Notes under the pieces: generated by a model
What the model was told of the DNA's origin: nothing
Database searches by the model: none
Seen by the model: only the letters and a program-made list of their open reading frames with translations
Shown: one piece after another, positions 9,129-17,643 of the stretch
How the letters are laid out: the number at the start of each line of letters is the position of its first letter
Position numbering within the stretch: the first letter of the stretch is position 1
Made by a program: the position numbers and the translations under genes
Assembly (NCBI GenBank): GCA_031292615.1
Contig: JARLGT010000102.1
Coordinates: forward strand, 1 to 44,256
Length of the DNA: 44,256 nt
Source of the DNA: Coriobacteriia bacterium
GTDB taxonomy: Bacteria > Actinomycetota > Coriobacteriia > Anaerosomatales > JAAXUF01
Direction: 5' to 3'

Positions 9129-9611
9129 CTACTGCGTCTGTAGCACCGGCGTGCCCACTCCGACGGCCGCGGTGATCTCTGTCTGAGCCTGATTGCCGCT
9201 GTCGACCTCCAGGAACTTCAGGCGGCTCTGAGCGGCGCCCTTTTCGAGCGCTATCTCTGAATCCGTGCTCGAGACGACGGTCCACTCGGAGTTCTGATAC
9301 GCCTGCAGGTACCAGTCGCGCACCGCACGCACGTCTCCAGGGACGATGATCTGGTAGATCCACGCACTGTCACCCTGAGCTTCGCCACGAACGACCGAGC
9401 CGGCCGCCACCGGGACTTCGATCGGGAAGCTTGTGGCGATCTGCGAGACCTTATCGCTGGCGGCCGTCAGCGTCAGATGCGCCCCGGCCGAAGCGGCCGC
9501 CGGCGCTGCCGGAACTGATGCAGCCTTGCCCCCGCACCCGCCGAGCAAGAGCATGGTCGCCGCAACGGCAAGTAGACCGGCGACTGCGAACTGGCGATTA
9601 TAGCGGGGCAT
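9129..9611 (-). CDS. hypothetical lipoprotein
   Basis: A 160-residue exported protein of unknown function. The N-terminus has MPRYNR, a hydrophobic segment, and a lipobox-like LLLGGC with Cys near residue 26, followed by an Ala/Pro-rich linker. The mature domain (about residues 45-160) is soluble, contains QGDSAWIYQIIVPGDVRAVRDWYLQAY, and has no motif I recognise; its length and alternating strands suggest a small alpha+beta fold. The ATG at 9611 follows GAAAGG; an upstream in-frame start would bury the signal peptide and is rejected. It converges with the helicase gene. Confidence 0.75.
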   Translation of the reverse strand: MPRYNRQFAVAGLLAVAATMLLLGGCGGKAASVPAAPAAASAGAHLTLTAASDKVSQIATSFPIEVPVAAGSVVRGEAQGDSAWIYQIIVPGDVRAVRDWYLQAYQNSEWTVVSSTDSEIALEKGAAQSRLKFLEVDSGNQAQTEITAAVGVGTPVLQTQ

Positions 9612-9691
9612 GCGCTGATACCTTTCAGGTCCGGCGTTCCTTATGGGGCCGTCGTGGTCGCAGTATGCCACAGCTTCGGCGCGTCGCCGAG

Positions 9692-10456
9692 CTAGCCGAA
9701 GCGCACGCAACGCATCGACAGCGAGCCCATCTCGAGGCCTTCGTAGACGGTTGTGGCGGCGGCCTCGGGGCCTGCAGCGGCGGCGACATAGAGAAGCGGC
9801 AGGTAGTGGTCGGGCGTCGGGACGGACTGTCGTCCACCCGGAAGCGCGGCGTAGTCGAGCAAGGCCTCGTCGTCGCGTGCGTCAAGGCGCTCGGCGATGG
9901 CCGCGTCGAACTCGGCGCACCACTGGTAGCCGCCGTGCGGTCGATTCCAGTCGATGGCGTCCAGGTTGTGCACGATGTTGCCGCTGCCCACCACGAGGAC
10001 ACAGCGATCGGGCAGCTCGGACAGTCGGCGGCCGAGTTCGTAGTGCGCGCGTGCGGGCATGCCTAGGTCGATTGACAGCTCGACGGTCGGGACGTCGGCG
10101 CCCGGCCAGATGTGGCGCATCGGCGACCATGCGCCATGGTCGAAGCCCCAGCGTGGGTCTAGCGAGCCACCCACCAGCTCCGCGACGTCCGCGGCGAGGC
10201 GCGGCGCGCCTGGCGCAGGGTATTGGACCTCGTAAAGCGCCTCGGGGAAGCCATAGAAGTCATGTATGGTCTTGGGATGTTCGGCGCTGGTGAGAGCCGA
10301 TCCCTCGGTCATGTAGTGCGCGCTTACCATCAGGATCGCCTCCGGCCTCGGAAGTTCGTCGGCCAGCGCTACGAGCCTGCGTGTGTATGCGTTGTCGGCG
10401 ATCGCGTTCTCGGGAGACCCATGGCCCAAGAACAGCGTAGGCATACGGTCTGACAT
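9692..10456 (-). CDS. DODA/LigB-type extradiol ring-cleavage dioxygenase (YgiD-like)
   Basis: A 254-residue class III extradiol dioxygenase-like protein. It has the N-terminal FLGHGSP (His12), VSAHYM (His47) and PDHYLPLLY (His217), which line up with the metal ligands of the E. coli YgiD/plant DODA family, plus GFDHGAWSPM (His107) and GSGNIVHNL (His163). Such enzymes open catechol rings in vitro; the physiological substrate in bacteria is mostly unknown. GGGAG sits five bases from the ATG. The gene is monocistronic, divergent from the radical SAM gene. A second Met at residue 5 is possible but less well supported. Confidence 0.9.
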   Translation of the reverse strand: MSDRMPTLFLGHGSPENAIADNAYTRRLVALADELPRPEAILMVSAHYMTEGSALTSAEHPKTIHDFYGFPEALYEVQYPAPGAPRLAADVAELVGGSLDPRWGFDHGAWSPMRHIWPGADVPTVELSIDLGMPARAHYELGRRLSELPDRCVLVVGSGNIVHNLDAIDWNRPHGGYQWCAEFDAAIAERLDARDDEALLDYAALPGGRQSVPTPDHYLPLLYVAAAAGPEAAATTVYEGLEMGSLSMRCVRFG

Positions 10457-10548
10457 CTTGGCTCCCAGCTCCTCTGCGATTAATCATGAGTGGAACGGTA
10501 ACAATTGTCGTGCCATCCGCCCTGAGCTTGGGCTCGCCGGCCGTGCGG

Positions 10549-10554
10549 TAGAAT
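10549..10554 (+). promoter_or_regulatory. -10 box of the radical SAM gene; probably leaderless
   Basis: TAGAAT ends six bases before the ATG at 10561, with no Shine-Dalgarno between them. This is the same geometry as the helicase promoter. The -35 is poor (TTG-containing, about 15-17 bases upstream). Confidence 0.55.
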
Positions 10555-10560
10555 CACGCC

Positions 10561-11517
10561 ATGACTGCGCGGCACACACATCCTCGATTCCCGAGGTCTG
10601 AGTTCGACGAGCGAGTAACTCAGAGTATGCCCTCTGCGCATCGGGCCGCAGGCCTGAGCACGCTTACCGTGAACATCGGGCTGCACTGCAATCTGCGGTG
10701 CGACCTGTGCCATCTGCGGTGTTCGCCTCATCGAACCGAGACTATGGAACGCGGCGTCATGCTCAACGCGCTGACCTTCGCCGCCGAGGTTCACCCCGAA
10801 CTCATCGAAGTGACCGGCGGCGAGCCGTTGGTCTGGGGGCACCTGCGTGAGTTCCTCCAGCTCGCGGGACAGGCTGCACCCCGCGTCCGAGTTCACACCA
10901 ACCTGATCGCTCTGCTCGGCCAGGAGGGTTCGGCGACGCTACAGACGCTTGTCGAGAATCGTACCGAAGTGCTTGGCTCTCTTCCTGAGATGCTGGAGGA
11001 CCGCACCGTCGGCGAGTGCATGGAAGCCCTCAAGCTGCTGTCGGCGGCCGGCTATGGCGACCCGGCCGAGGGCCGCATTCCGCTCGATATCGCGTACACG
11101 CCGATGGCCGGAAAGCTTCCCGGACCGTATGGCGAGCTCAACCGCGAGTACAGACGGGTCCTGGCCGCGCACGGAATCGGGGTCAGGTCGGTCGTCGTGA
11201 TTCCTCATGCCCCGTTGGGTGGCTACGCGGACTGGCTGAAGGAGTCCGGGGAAGCCGAGCGCTACCAGGCGGAGCTGCGCCAGGAGTTCGACGCTGCCAC
11301 GTTGGCCAATCTCCCCTGCCGCTGCGGCATCGAGATCGCGTGGGATGGGAGTCTGTGGGACTGCGACTACCACCTCGCTGCCGATTGCCCGCTCTCCGAG
11401 GAGCCCCGCAACGTGGGCGACTATGTCAGCTCGCCGGTCGGCCAGATGTCGCTGGCCGCGCGCCGACTCAGCTTCGCCGAGCACTGCTTCGCCTGCGTCG
11501 CCCGGCGCAACGGCTAG
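10561..11517 (+). CDS. ArsS-like radical SAM protein (DUF3641 C-terminal domain)
   Basis: A 318-residue radical SAM enzyme. The cluster motif is C-x3-C-x2-C (Cys43, 47, 50), preceded by TLTVNIGLHCN and followed by SPHRTE. TGGEP is the SAM-binding motif. The C-terminal half has GKLPGPYGELNREYRRVL, a CRCGIEIAWDGSLWDCDYH block and a terminal HCFACVARRNG. This order matches what I know of ArsS, the arsenosugar-biosynthesis radical SAM protein with its DUF3641 domain. No arsM or other arsenic gene is in the window, so the substrate is open. The start is at the ATG served by the TAGAAT -10 box. It is followed nine bases later by an AlkD-like gene, probably in the same transcript. Confidence 0.8.
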   Translation: MTARHTHPRFPRSEFDERVTQSMPSAHRAAGLSTLTVNIGLHCNLRCDLCHLRCSPHRTETMERGVMLNALTFAAEVHPELIEVTGGEPLVWGHLREFLQLAGQAAPRVRVHTNLIALLGQEGSATLQTLVENRTEVLGSLPEMLEDRTVGECMEALKLLSAAGYGDPAEGRIPLDIAYTPMAGKLPGPYGELNREYRRVLAAHGIGVRSVVVIPHAPLGGYADWLKESGEAERYQAELRQEFDAATLANLPCRCGIEIAWDGSLWDCDYHLAADCPLSEEPRNVGDYVSSPVGQMSLAARRLSFAEHCFACVARRNG

Positions 11518-11526
11518 ACCCCCACG

Positions 11527-12282
11527 ATGCCCGCCGAGACCCCTGCAGCGCCGGCGCCCGACCCGACCGCGCTCGCGACCGAACTCCTGTGCGAGCTGCG
11601 AGGCGCGGCCGACCCAAACAACGTCGCGGGGATGACGCGCTTCGCAATCAGCGCCGAAGGCACGCTGGGCGTCTCGATGCCGATCGTCCGCGGGCTGGCG
11701 CGTGACGCGAAGCGCCGGCTCGGCTCGCGCAACGCGGCGGGCCGGCACGAACTTGCGACGCTGCTGTGGGCAAGCGAGTTGCACGAGGCACGCATCATGG
11801 CCTCGCTCGTCGATGTGCCGGCCCTCGTCGATGAGGCGCAGGCCGAAGCCTGGGTCGCCGACCTTGACTCGTGGGACGTCTGCGACCAGCTGTGCATCAA
11901 CCTGCTACGGCTGACCCCGCTCGCGTGGACCGAGGCCACCGAGTGGACCGTGCGACCCGAGGAGTTCGTGAAGCGAGCCGGCTTCGCGTTGGGGGCAACG
12001 CTCGCCGTCCACGCCAAGACCGCGCCCGACTCGGCGTTCGTCCCGCTGCTTGCCGCCGACGAGCGCGAGGCTGCCGACGAGCGCAACATGGTGAAGAAGG
12101 CGCTGAACTGGCAGCTGCGCAGTATCGGCAAGCGCAACCCTGCGCTCAACGCCGCCGCGAGCGCGACCGCCGAGCGCATCCTCGAGTGCCATCCGGATTC
12201 GCCCTCCGCCCGATGGATAGCCCGCGACGCACTGCGCGAGCTGCAGAGTGACGCAGTGCGCAAGCGGCTGCGACTGGCGTAA
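11527..12282 (+). CDS. DNA alkylation repair protein, AlkD-like
   Basis: A 251-residue all-helical HEAT-like protein. The family signature DLDSWDVCDQLC gives Trp116 and Asp120, with the same spacing as the catalytic Trp109/Asp113 of Bacillus AlkD. KRAGFALGATLAVH and ERNMVKKALNWQLRSIGKRN are the later conserved helices. Such glycosylases excise N3- and N7-alkylated purines. The first 15 residues are Ala/Pro-rich and probably disordered. There is no clear Shine-Dalgarno, so translation may be coupled to the radical SAM gene nine bases upstream. Confident on family. Confidence 0.9.
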   Translation: MPAETPAAPAPDPTALATELLCELRGAADPNNVAGMTRFAISAEGTLGVSMPIVRGLARDAKRRLGSRNAAGRHELATLLWASELHEARIMASLVDVPALVDEAQAEAWVADLDSWDVCDQLCINLLRLTPLAWTEATEWTVRPEEFVKRAGFALGATLAVHAKTAPDSAFVPLLAADEREAADERNMVKKALNWQLRSIGKRNPALNAAASATAERILECHPDSPSARWIARDALRELQSDAVRKRLRLA

Positions 12283-12319
12283 GGGTTTCGGCGGGTGTCT
12301 GGGCGGCCCCACCACGCCC

Positions 12320-14836
12320 CTACTCGTAGTGAAGCGCGGCGACGATGTCCAGCTTGGCGGCTGTGCGCGCCGGGAGAATGGAGGCGAGCAGCGCGAAGCT
12401 GAAGCCGGCAATGACTGCAACCGCGATGCCCGACCACGGGAAGATGTACGGCTCCACGTAAAGGGTCGAGTTCAGCGCGTACACCAGCCCGTATCCCAGT
12501 GCGATGCCACCGGCTACCCCGAACGCCACGCCCACAGCGGCCAGTAGCAGCGCCTCGGCGACTACCATGCCGCGAACCTGATTGCGCGTCGTCCCCACCG
12601 CACGAAGCATCCCAATCTCCCGCGTGCGAGCCAAGACGCTGATAGCCAGCGTGTTCAGCAGCGCGAGGAGGGTTGGCAGAGCGAATATCGCGATCAACAC
12701 ATCGAAGATGACAAACGTTTGCGAGAAGAGCTGCGTCTGCGTCGCCTTGAAGGTCGCCGAGTCATAGAGGACGAACTGCGGGTAGTTGGCCACCAGTCGA
12801 TCCAATGCCGCCTTGACCGCCGGCTTGGGCGCACCGGGCTTGGCGTTGGCGAGCACGAGCACGTTGCTCGTCACGTTGAAGTCTTTCTCGAGGTTGTCCT
12901 GCGAGATGTAGACGGTCGAAAGCTTGGCGTTGAGGTAGTCGGTCGCGACCCCCGCCACGGTGTAGTACTCGAGCCCGTTGGGGGTCTGCAGCTGAACTCG
13001 CTTGCCAACGGTCAACCCCTCCTGCCCCGATGTGATGCTGTTGACGAGCATTGTGCGGCCACTTCCGAGTTTGCCGATATCGGCCTCGCTCGTGCCTTGG
13101 GAGAACGTGAACGAGGCCACCTTTGGGTAGACGACCGGGTCGATGCCGACGACTTGCACTTGAGCGCTGCCGATCTGCGCCTGTCCGAGCCGCATTGTGG
13201 CGACCGTCCCAACGCCCGGCGTGTCCTTTATCCGCTGGACGAAGTTCTGGTCGGCGCCAACATGGGATCCCCCGATGATCAACCCATTGGGGATGAAGAC
13301 GAAGTCCGATCCCAAGGACTTGTTGATGTAGTCGAAGAAGCCGGCATAGATCGACGTCACGACGCCGAGAATCGCGACGATGACCGCGAGGGACACGAGT
13401 ATGGCGGCTGCCGTCGCCGCCGCGCGGCCCGGCTGGCGAGTCACGTTGGAGCTTGAAAGGTCAGCGGTCGCCGGAGCAAGCGGCCGGATGAGAAATGACA
13501 GCGCTGTCGCAAGCGGCTTGATGAGCACCGGTGCGACGAGCACCAAACCCATGAGCGCGGCGAACGAACCGACAAGCACCAGCGGGATGATCTTCGAGAG
13601 CAGCATAGGAACGCACGAGATCACGAGCGCCCATCCGATCCAGACCCACATGCTGCGTTGGCGTTCCTCGACCGCTGCGATCTGCGGACGCAGGGCCTCA
13701 AGCGGAGTGACGCGGGCGGCCTGACGCGCGGGGAGGACTGCACTGGCTACCGTGACCCCGATGCCCAGACCGACGGCGATGATCCACGTTCCGGCGGTGT
13801 AGCTGGGCGAGATGGTCGTGGTGACGTGCAGCAGGCTGGCCAACAGCGGGTTGTAGAAGGCGAGGGCCACGAGCGTCAACAGATAGCCCGCACCGAGACC
13901 TGCCGCGGTGCCCAAGATGCCCTGAAGCATACCCTGCATCATGAATATGCCGAGTATCGTGCTTCTGTCGGCGCCGATGGCGCGCATCATCCCGATGTCG
14001 TGCCGGCGCTCGGCGACCAGCGTCTGGAACGTGTTCAGGATGATGAAACCGCCCATGATGAGCGAGAACACGCCCAAGAAAGTGAACATGTAGTTGGCGG
14101 TCTGCAGCGATGCCAGCAGCGAACTCTCATTCGACAATCCGCCGACGACGTAAGTGCTCCCGAGTTTGCGACGTACCGCGGCTTCGACGCTCGCGCGGTC
14201 AACACCCGGAGAGAATCGCGCTTCAACGGTGCTGATCGTATTGCCGGCGCCGGTCATGAGTTGCGCATCCGAGAGCGTGACGTAGGCCTCCGGCGCCGAC
14301 GGGTTGGAGCCATTCTCCAGCAGCCCAGCAACGATGAAGGACTGGGTGCCCCCGACCGTCGGGATCTTCATCGTCGAACCCACGTGCAGGCCAAGCTTCG
14401 AAGCGGTGTCCGAGCCGATGACCACCAGACCCTGATCGCCCTCGTTGAGCAGGCGACCACCAGCCACGTTGAACGTGTGCACCATCGGTGCCGTGTGCGG
14501 ATCTATTCCGACAAGCGTGATCGCACCGACCGGACTGCCATTCGGCATGCCCACCGACCGCCTGAGCGAGGGCGTGGCCACCGCAACGCCCGAGACCCCC
14601 GCCACCTGCTGGACTGCGACAGGGTCGAAGTTGCCGCCGCTCTGGCTGGAGATGGTGAGATCGACCTGACCCGCAGCGGCGAACAGGGTTTGCGTGAAGA
14701 CGTTTTCCAGCCCCGGAATGATGCCGTTCAACCCGAAGATCAGTGCCACGCCGAGCGTGATTGCGAGTGTCGTAAGCACCGTTCGACCCGGCCGCCCGAT
14801 GAGGTAGCGCCAAGCCAGTGTCGCCGAGACGTTCAC
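12320..14836 (-). CDS. ABC transporter permease with two FtsX-like halves
   Basis: An 838-residue permease of the MacB/LolCE superfamily. The N-terminal helix (TLAWRYLIGRPGRTVLTTLAITLGV) is followed by a large extracytoplasmic domain and an FtsX block of helices near residues 245-390. A second helix, extracytoplasmic domain and FtsX block follow, ending in TREIGMLRAVGTTRNQVRGMV and ILPARTAAKLDIVAALHYE. Two copies of the [DE]IGM[ML]RA[IV]G coupling motif are visible. It probably exports a lipid, peptide or antibiotic by mechanotransmission. The GTG overlaps the ATPase stop by four bases (GTGA). The frame stays open upstream into the ATPase gene, but the ATPase is read in another frame there. 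Confidence 0.93.
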   Translation of the reverse strand: MNVSATLAWRYLIGRPGRTVLTTLAITLGVALIFGLNGIIPGLENVFTQTLFAAAGQVDLTISSQSGGNFDPVAVQQVAGVSGVAVATPSLRRSVGMPNGSPVGAITLVGIDPHTAPMVHTFNVAGGRLLNEGDQGLVVIGSDTASKLGLHVGSTMKIPTVGGTQSFIVAGLLENGSNPSAPEAYVTLSDAQLMTGAGNTISTVEARFSPGVDRASVEAAVRRKLGSTYVVGGLSNESSLLASLQTANYMFTFLGVFSLIMGGFIILNTFQTLVAERRHDIGMMRAIGADRSTILGIFMMQGMLQGILGTAAGLGAGYLLTLVALAFYNPLLASLLHVTTTISPSYTAGTWIIAVGLGIGVTVASAVLPARQAARVTPLEALRPQIAAVEERQRSMWVWIGWALVISCVPMLLSKIIPLVLVGSFAALMGLVLVAPVLIKPLATALSFLIRPLAPATADLSSSNVTRQPGRAAATAAAILVSLAVIVAILGVVTSIYAGFFDYINKSLGSDFVFIPNGLIIGGSHVGADQNFVQRIKDTPGVGTVATMRLGQAQIGSAQVQVVGIDPVVYPKVASFTFSQGTSEADIGKLGSGRTMLVNSITSGQEGLTVGKRVQLQTPNGLEYYTVAGVATDYLNAKLSTVYISQDNLEKDFNVTSNVLVLANAKPGAPKPAVKAALDRLVANYPQFVLYDSATFKATQTQLFSQTFVIFDVLIAIFALPTLLALLNTLAISVLARTREIGMLRAVGTTRNQVRGMVVAEALLLAAVGVAFGVAGGIALGYGLVYALNSTLYVEPYIFPWSGIAVAVIAGFSFALLASILPARTAAKLDIVAALHYE

Positions 14837-15573
14837 AGCAGCCCGGCCTTCTCCATTGCGACGCGCGCCGAGGCGGCGTGATCCTCCCCCGTCACCTTCA
14901 CGTCGTCGACGACACTGCCATCGCGCATGAAGACGATGCGCCCCGCATGTGCGGCGATGCGCGGATCGTGAGTGACCATCACGACGGCCCGGCCCCACGT
15001 TTCGGCGGCTTGTCTGAGCAGGTCGGCGATCTCCTCGGCACTCTTCGTGTCGAGGTTGCCCGTGGGCTCGTCGGCGAGCAAGAGGGCGGGGTCGGTCACG
15101 AGGGCGCGAGCCACGGCCACTCGCTGCTGCTGCCCGCCTGAGAGTTGATCGGGCCGGCTCTGGCCTTTGGTGCCGAGGCCCACCTTCTCGAGCCACTCTG
15201 CGGCTTTCGCGCGTGCCTGCCCGGCGTTGACGCCGTCGAGCGTGAGGGGAAGTGCGGCGTTCTCAACGACGGTGAGCACCGGGATAAGGTTGAAGAACTG
15301 GAACACAAAGCCGAGCCTGCGGCGGCGAAGCTCCGTGACGTGTCGGTCCGACATCGTCGCTATGTCGATCCCGTCGATGAGCACTTGGCCGCTCGTGGGC
15401 TTGTCCAGGCCGCCCACGAGGTTGAGAAGCGTGGACTTGCCGCAGCCGCTCGGGCCCATCACGGCGACGAACTCGCCTTCGTCCACACTCAGGTTGACGT
15501 GGTCCAGCGCCGTCACAGCCGTATCCCCACTGCCGTAGACCTTCGTCAGCCCGCGAACTTCAACGATCGGCAC
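14833..15573 (-). CDS. ABC transporter ATP-binding protein (LolD/MacB type)
   Basis: A 246-residue ATPase with Walker [10 protein letters not shown] (40-48), Q-loop VFQFFNLIP, signature LSGGQQQR (144-151), Walker B LLLADEP (164-170), and the switch His in MVTHDPR. It is paired with the FtsX-type permease through a GTGA overlap and lies 17 bases after tetR, so tetR-ATPase-permease form one operon. The N-terminal [14 protein letters not shown] is typical of the LolD/MacB subfamily. Confidence 0.96.
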   Translation of the reverse strand: MPIVEVRGLTKVYGSGDTAVTALDHVNLSVDEGEFVAVMGPSGCGKSTLLNLVGGLDKPTSGQVLIDGIDIATMSDRHVTELRRRRLGFVFQFFNLIPVLTVVENAALPLTLDGVNAGQARAKAAEWLEKVGLGTKGQSRPDQLSGGQQQRVAVARALVTDPALLLADEPTGNLDTKSAEEIADLLRQAAETWGRAVVMVTHDPRIAAHAGRIVFMRDGSVVDDVKVTGEDHAASARVAMEKAGLL

Positions 15574-15590
15574 AGGGGTTTCCTTCCGTG

Positions 15591-16274
15591 TCAGTCTTGG
15601 GAAAGAACGGCGCGCAGCGCCGCCTCAACGTTCATATCCAGACTGCCCTCTTCCAGCCCGAGAATGCGTTCCTCGGCGAGCTGGAGGGCCTTGGTAGCGG
15701 CTACGACCTTATCAATCTCGCTGGCATCATCTTGCGCCGAAAAGTACTGCCGAGACGCCCTGATGCCGAAGTCGAACCACAGCGACAGCCAGACCTCGGC
15801 CATGGCCTCAGGGTCGGGCACGTGAAAGGTGCCCTCGGCACAACCTTGCTGGATGATCGAGAGCACGATGGGGCGGGTCTGGTCAATCCAGCCTTCCATC
15901 ATCCGGCTGAGGAGAAGCTGGTTCTCGGGCATGAAGAGCGGACGGGTGAGCATGAGCGTCTCGTTCTTGCGCCCGAGCTTGATCTGACTGCTCGCGACGA
16001 AGAAAGCGCGCAGCCGATCGATCGCGGAGCCATCAACCTGCGAGATCGCCTGTTCGGCCTCGACGAACAGTTCGTCCGTGAACCGCCCAACGAGCTGCTC
16101 CAGCAACTCCTGCTTGGTTGCGAAGTAGTGGTAGAACGTCCCCTTCGCCACCCCGACTGCGGCCGTGATGTGTTCTACCGAGGTACGTTCGTAGCCACAC
16201 TCCAGGAAGAGCGACAGCGCCGTATCCAGGAGTTCGTCTCGGCGTACGTCTGCATCCTTGACGATGCGGGTCAC
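15591..16274 (-). CDS. TetR family repressor of the downstream ABC exporter
   Basis: A 227-residue TetR regulator. The N-terminal HTH (ELLDTALSLFLECGYERTSVEHITAAVGVAKGTFYHYF) is complete, and the remaining helices form a ligand-binding domain with no family I recognise. I chose the GTG at 16274 because GGGAGG precedes it at six bases; an in-frame ATG at 16307 lacks a comparable site. It is first in an operon with the ABC genes, and its promoter has a perfect inverted repeat beside the -10 box, so it probably represses itself and the exporter until an exported compound binds. Confidence 0.92.
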   Translation of the reverse strand: MTRIVKDADVRRDELLDTALSLFLECGYERTSVEHITAAVGVAKGTFYHYFATKQELLEQLVGRFTDELFVEAEQAISQVDGSAIDRLRAFFVASSQIKLGRKNETLMLTRPLFMPENQLLLSRMMEGWIDQTRPIVLSIIQQGCAEGTFHVPDPEAMAEVWLSLWFDFGIRASRQYFSAQDDASEIDKVVAATKALQLAEERILGLEEGSLDMNVEAALRAVLSQD

Positions 16275-16336
16275 GTGCGACCTCCCGCGAGAAGATTCGG
16301 CTGCCAATGAGGGTGATCCTGTCGCGCCAGAACGCG

Positions 16337-16384
16337 ACTGACCGACCGTCAGTCAGTATCTCTCTCGTGAGGTCACGGGGTCAA
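16337..16384 (-). promoter_or_regulatory. tetR promoter and TetR operator
   Basis: Minus strand: TTGACC (16379-16384), 18-base spacer, GATACT (16355-16360). Immediately downstream lies ACTGAC-CGACC-GTCAGT (16337-16353, plus-strand reading), a perfect 6-bp inverted repeat with a 5-bp spacer. It covers the transcription start, the usual position for a TetR repressor site. Confidence 0.75.
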
Positions 16385-16394
16385 GCCGAGCTGT

Positions 16395-16781
16395 CTACCT
16401 CGCGCTCAGCTTCGGCGCGTCCTCGCAAAGGCCCAGCTCGCGCTTGCGCCAGGGCCATACGCCCTCGAGTTCGACGTCGAGCGACCAGGACAGGAACGTC
16501 CGGATGACGACCAACATGCCCAGCACCGTGAGGTTCTGCAGCGTCGGCTGCACGGCGACGGTGCGGATGAGGTCGGCCGCGACGAGAATCTCGAGCCCCA
16601 ACAGCACGGCTCGGCCAAAGAGGCTTCGCATCGAGGTGTAGGCGTCCTCGCGGCGCCCGGCCAGCGCAAGCCGCCCTGCCGACGACACAGCCAGCACGAA
16701 GCCTCCGAGAATGCACGCGACACCCACCCACTCGAAAGCTATCGAGACCGTGCCCATGACCTCCGCCGTCCCCAGCAACAT
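16395..16781 (-). CDS. DUF1622 family membrane protein
   Basis: A 128-residue protein with about three hydrophobic helices. The block RSLFGRAVLLGLEILVAADLIRTVAVQPTLQNLTVLGMLVVIRTFLSWSLDVELEG is the conserved DUF1622 core. Function is unknown. Length is normal for the family. The ATG at 16781 has only a weak purine-rich upstream region; a Met at residue 9 is possible but its GGAGG is too close. It is the last gene before the tetR promoter and may be alone in its transcript. Confidence 0.85.
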   Translation of the reverse strand: MLLGTAEVMGTVSIAFEWVGVACILGGFVLAVSSAGRLALAGRREDAYTSMRSLFGRAVLLGLEILVAADLIRTVAVQPTLQNLTVLGMLVVIRTFLSWSLDVELEGVWPWRKRELGLCEDAPKLSAR

Positions 16782-16842
16782 GCGCTCACCCGTTTCGCTC
16801 GACTGGTGGAGATGTACCCCGGCGTGCCGCAGGGGAGCCGAG

Positions 16843-17643
16843 CTACCAGAGCCGATACTCGCCGTCGCGCTCCTCTAGCCGGGCTGGAATCTCGAACAGA
16901 TCGCTCAAGCGCTCGCTGGTGAGCAGCTCGCGTTTGGGGCCGTCGGCGACGATGCGTGCGTCGCGCAGCATCACGACGCGGTCGATCTCAGGCGCGATGT
17001 CTTCCACGTGATGCGTCACGAGCACCAGCGAACGCCCCCCGCGCGCCAGCGTGCGCACGGCCTGCCGCACGTGGTAGCTCGCGTGCGGGTCCAGCCCGTT
17101 GGTAGGCTCGTCAAGCACGAGGACCGCAGGGTCGTGCACGAGCGCCCGCGCGAACAGTACGCGCCGAGCCTCGCCGGTCGACAGCGTCGTCATATCGCGG
17201 TCGGCCAGCTGCGAGACCTCCAGCTCGGCGAGTGCGGCGGCCGCGCGCTCCCGCTGCTCGGCGGTGGGCGTCTTATGCCGAGGCACGCCGAGCGCCCCGA
17301 AGAAGCCGCCGAGCACCACCTCGAACGCCGGCAGTACCACGTCGGCCTGCTCCTGTGCGTCGGCCGAGACTACGCCGAGCAGCTTGCGCGCATCCTCGAG
17401 CGCGATGCGCGGCTGGCCCTGGAACAGCACAGGCGCGGGCTCGGTCCACAGCGGCAGGATGTCGCGCGTCAGCAGCTTGATGAGCGTCGACTTCCCGCTG
17501 CCGTTTGGGCCGAGAATCGCGAGATGCTCGCCCTCGGCTATCGTGAAATGCTCGACGTCCAGAATCGCCCGCCCGTCGCGCACTACGGTGGCGCCCGTCA
17601 GTTCGAAGAGAGGCGTTGATGCGCTGGGAGTCAAAGCGGTCAT
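16843..17643 (-). CDS. ABC-type ATPase, YlmA/ModF-like, no adjacent permease
   Basis: A 266-residue ATPase with Walker A GPNGSGKST (45-53), a divergent signature LSTGEARR (154-161, usually LSGGQ), Walker B VLVLDEP (174-180) and the switch His in LVTHHVEDI. The T-G-E signature and the VVSADAQEQ region are typical of the YlmA/ModF-like group, often soluble and without a known permease. The ATG overlaps the GNAT stop by four bases (ATGA), so the two are co-translated. No permease gene is nearby. The substrate, if it is a transporter, is unknown. Confidence 0.88.
   Translation of the reverse strand: MTALTPSASTPLFELTGATVVRDGRAILDVEHFTIAEGEHLAILGPNGSGKSTLIKLLTRDILPLWTEPAPVLFQGQPRIALEDARKLLGVVSADAQEQADVVLPAFEVVLGGFFGALGVPRHKTPTAEQRERAAAALAELEVSQLADRDMTTLSTGEARRVLFARALVHDPAVLVLDEPTNGLDPHASYHVRQAVRTLARGGRSLVLVTHHVEDIAPEIDRVVMLRDARIVADGPKRELLTSERLSDLFEIPARLEERDGEYRLW

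Noticed and set aside
14837-15196. In-frame extension of the FtsX permease upstream of 14836
   Set aside because: The region is read as the ABC ATPase in another frame with full motifs; the GTGA junction gives the permease start.
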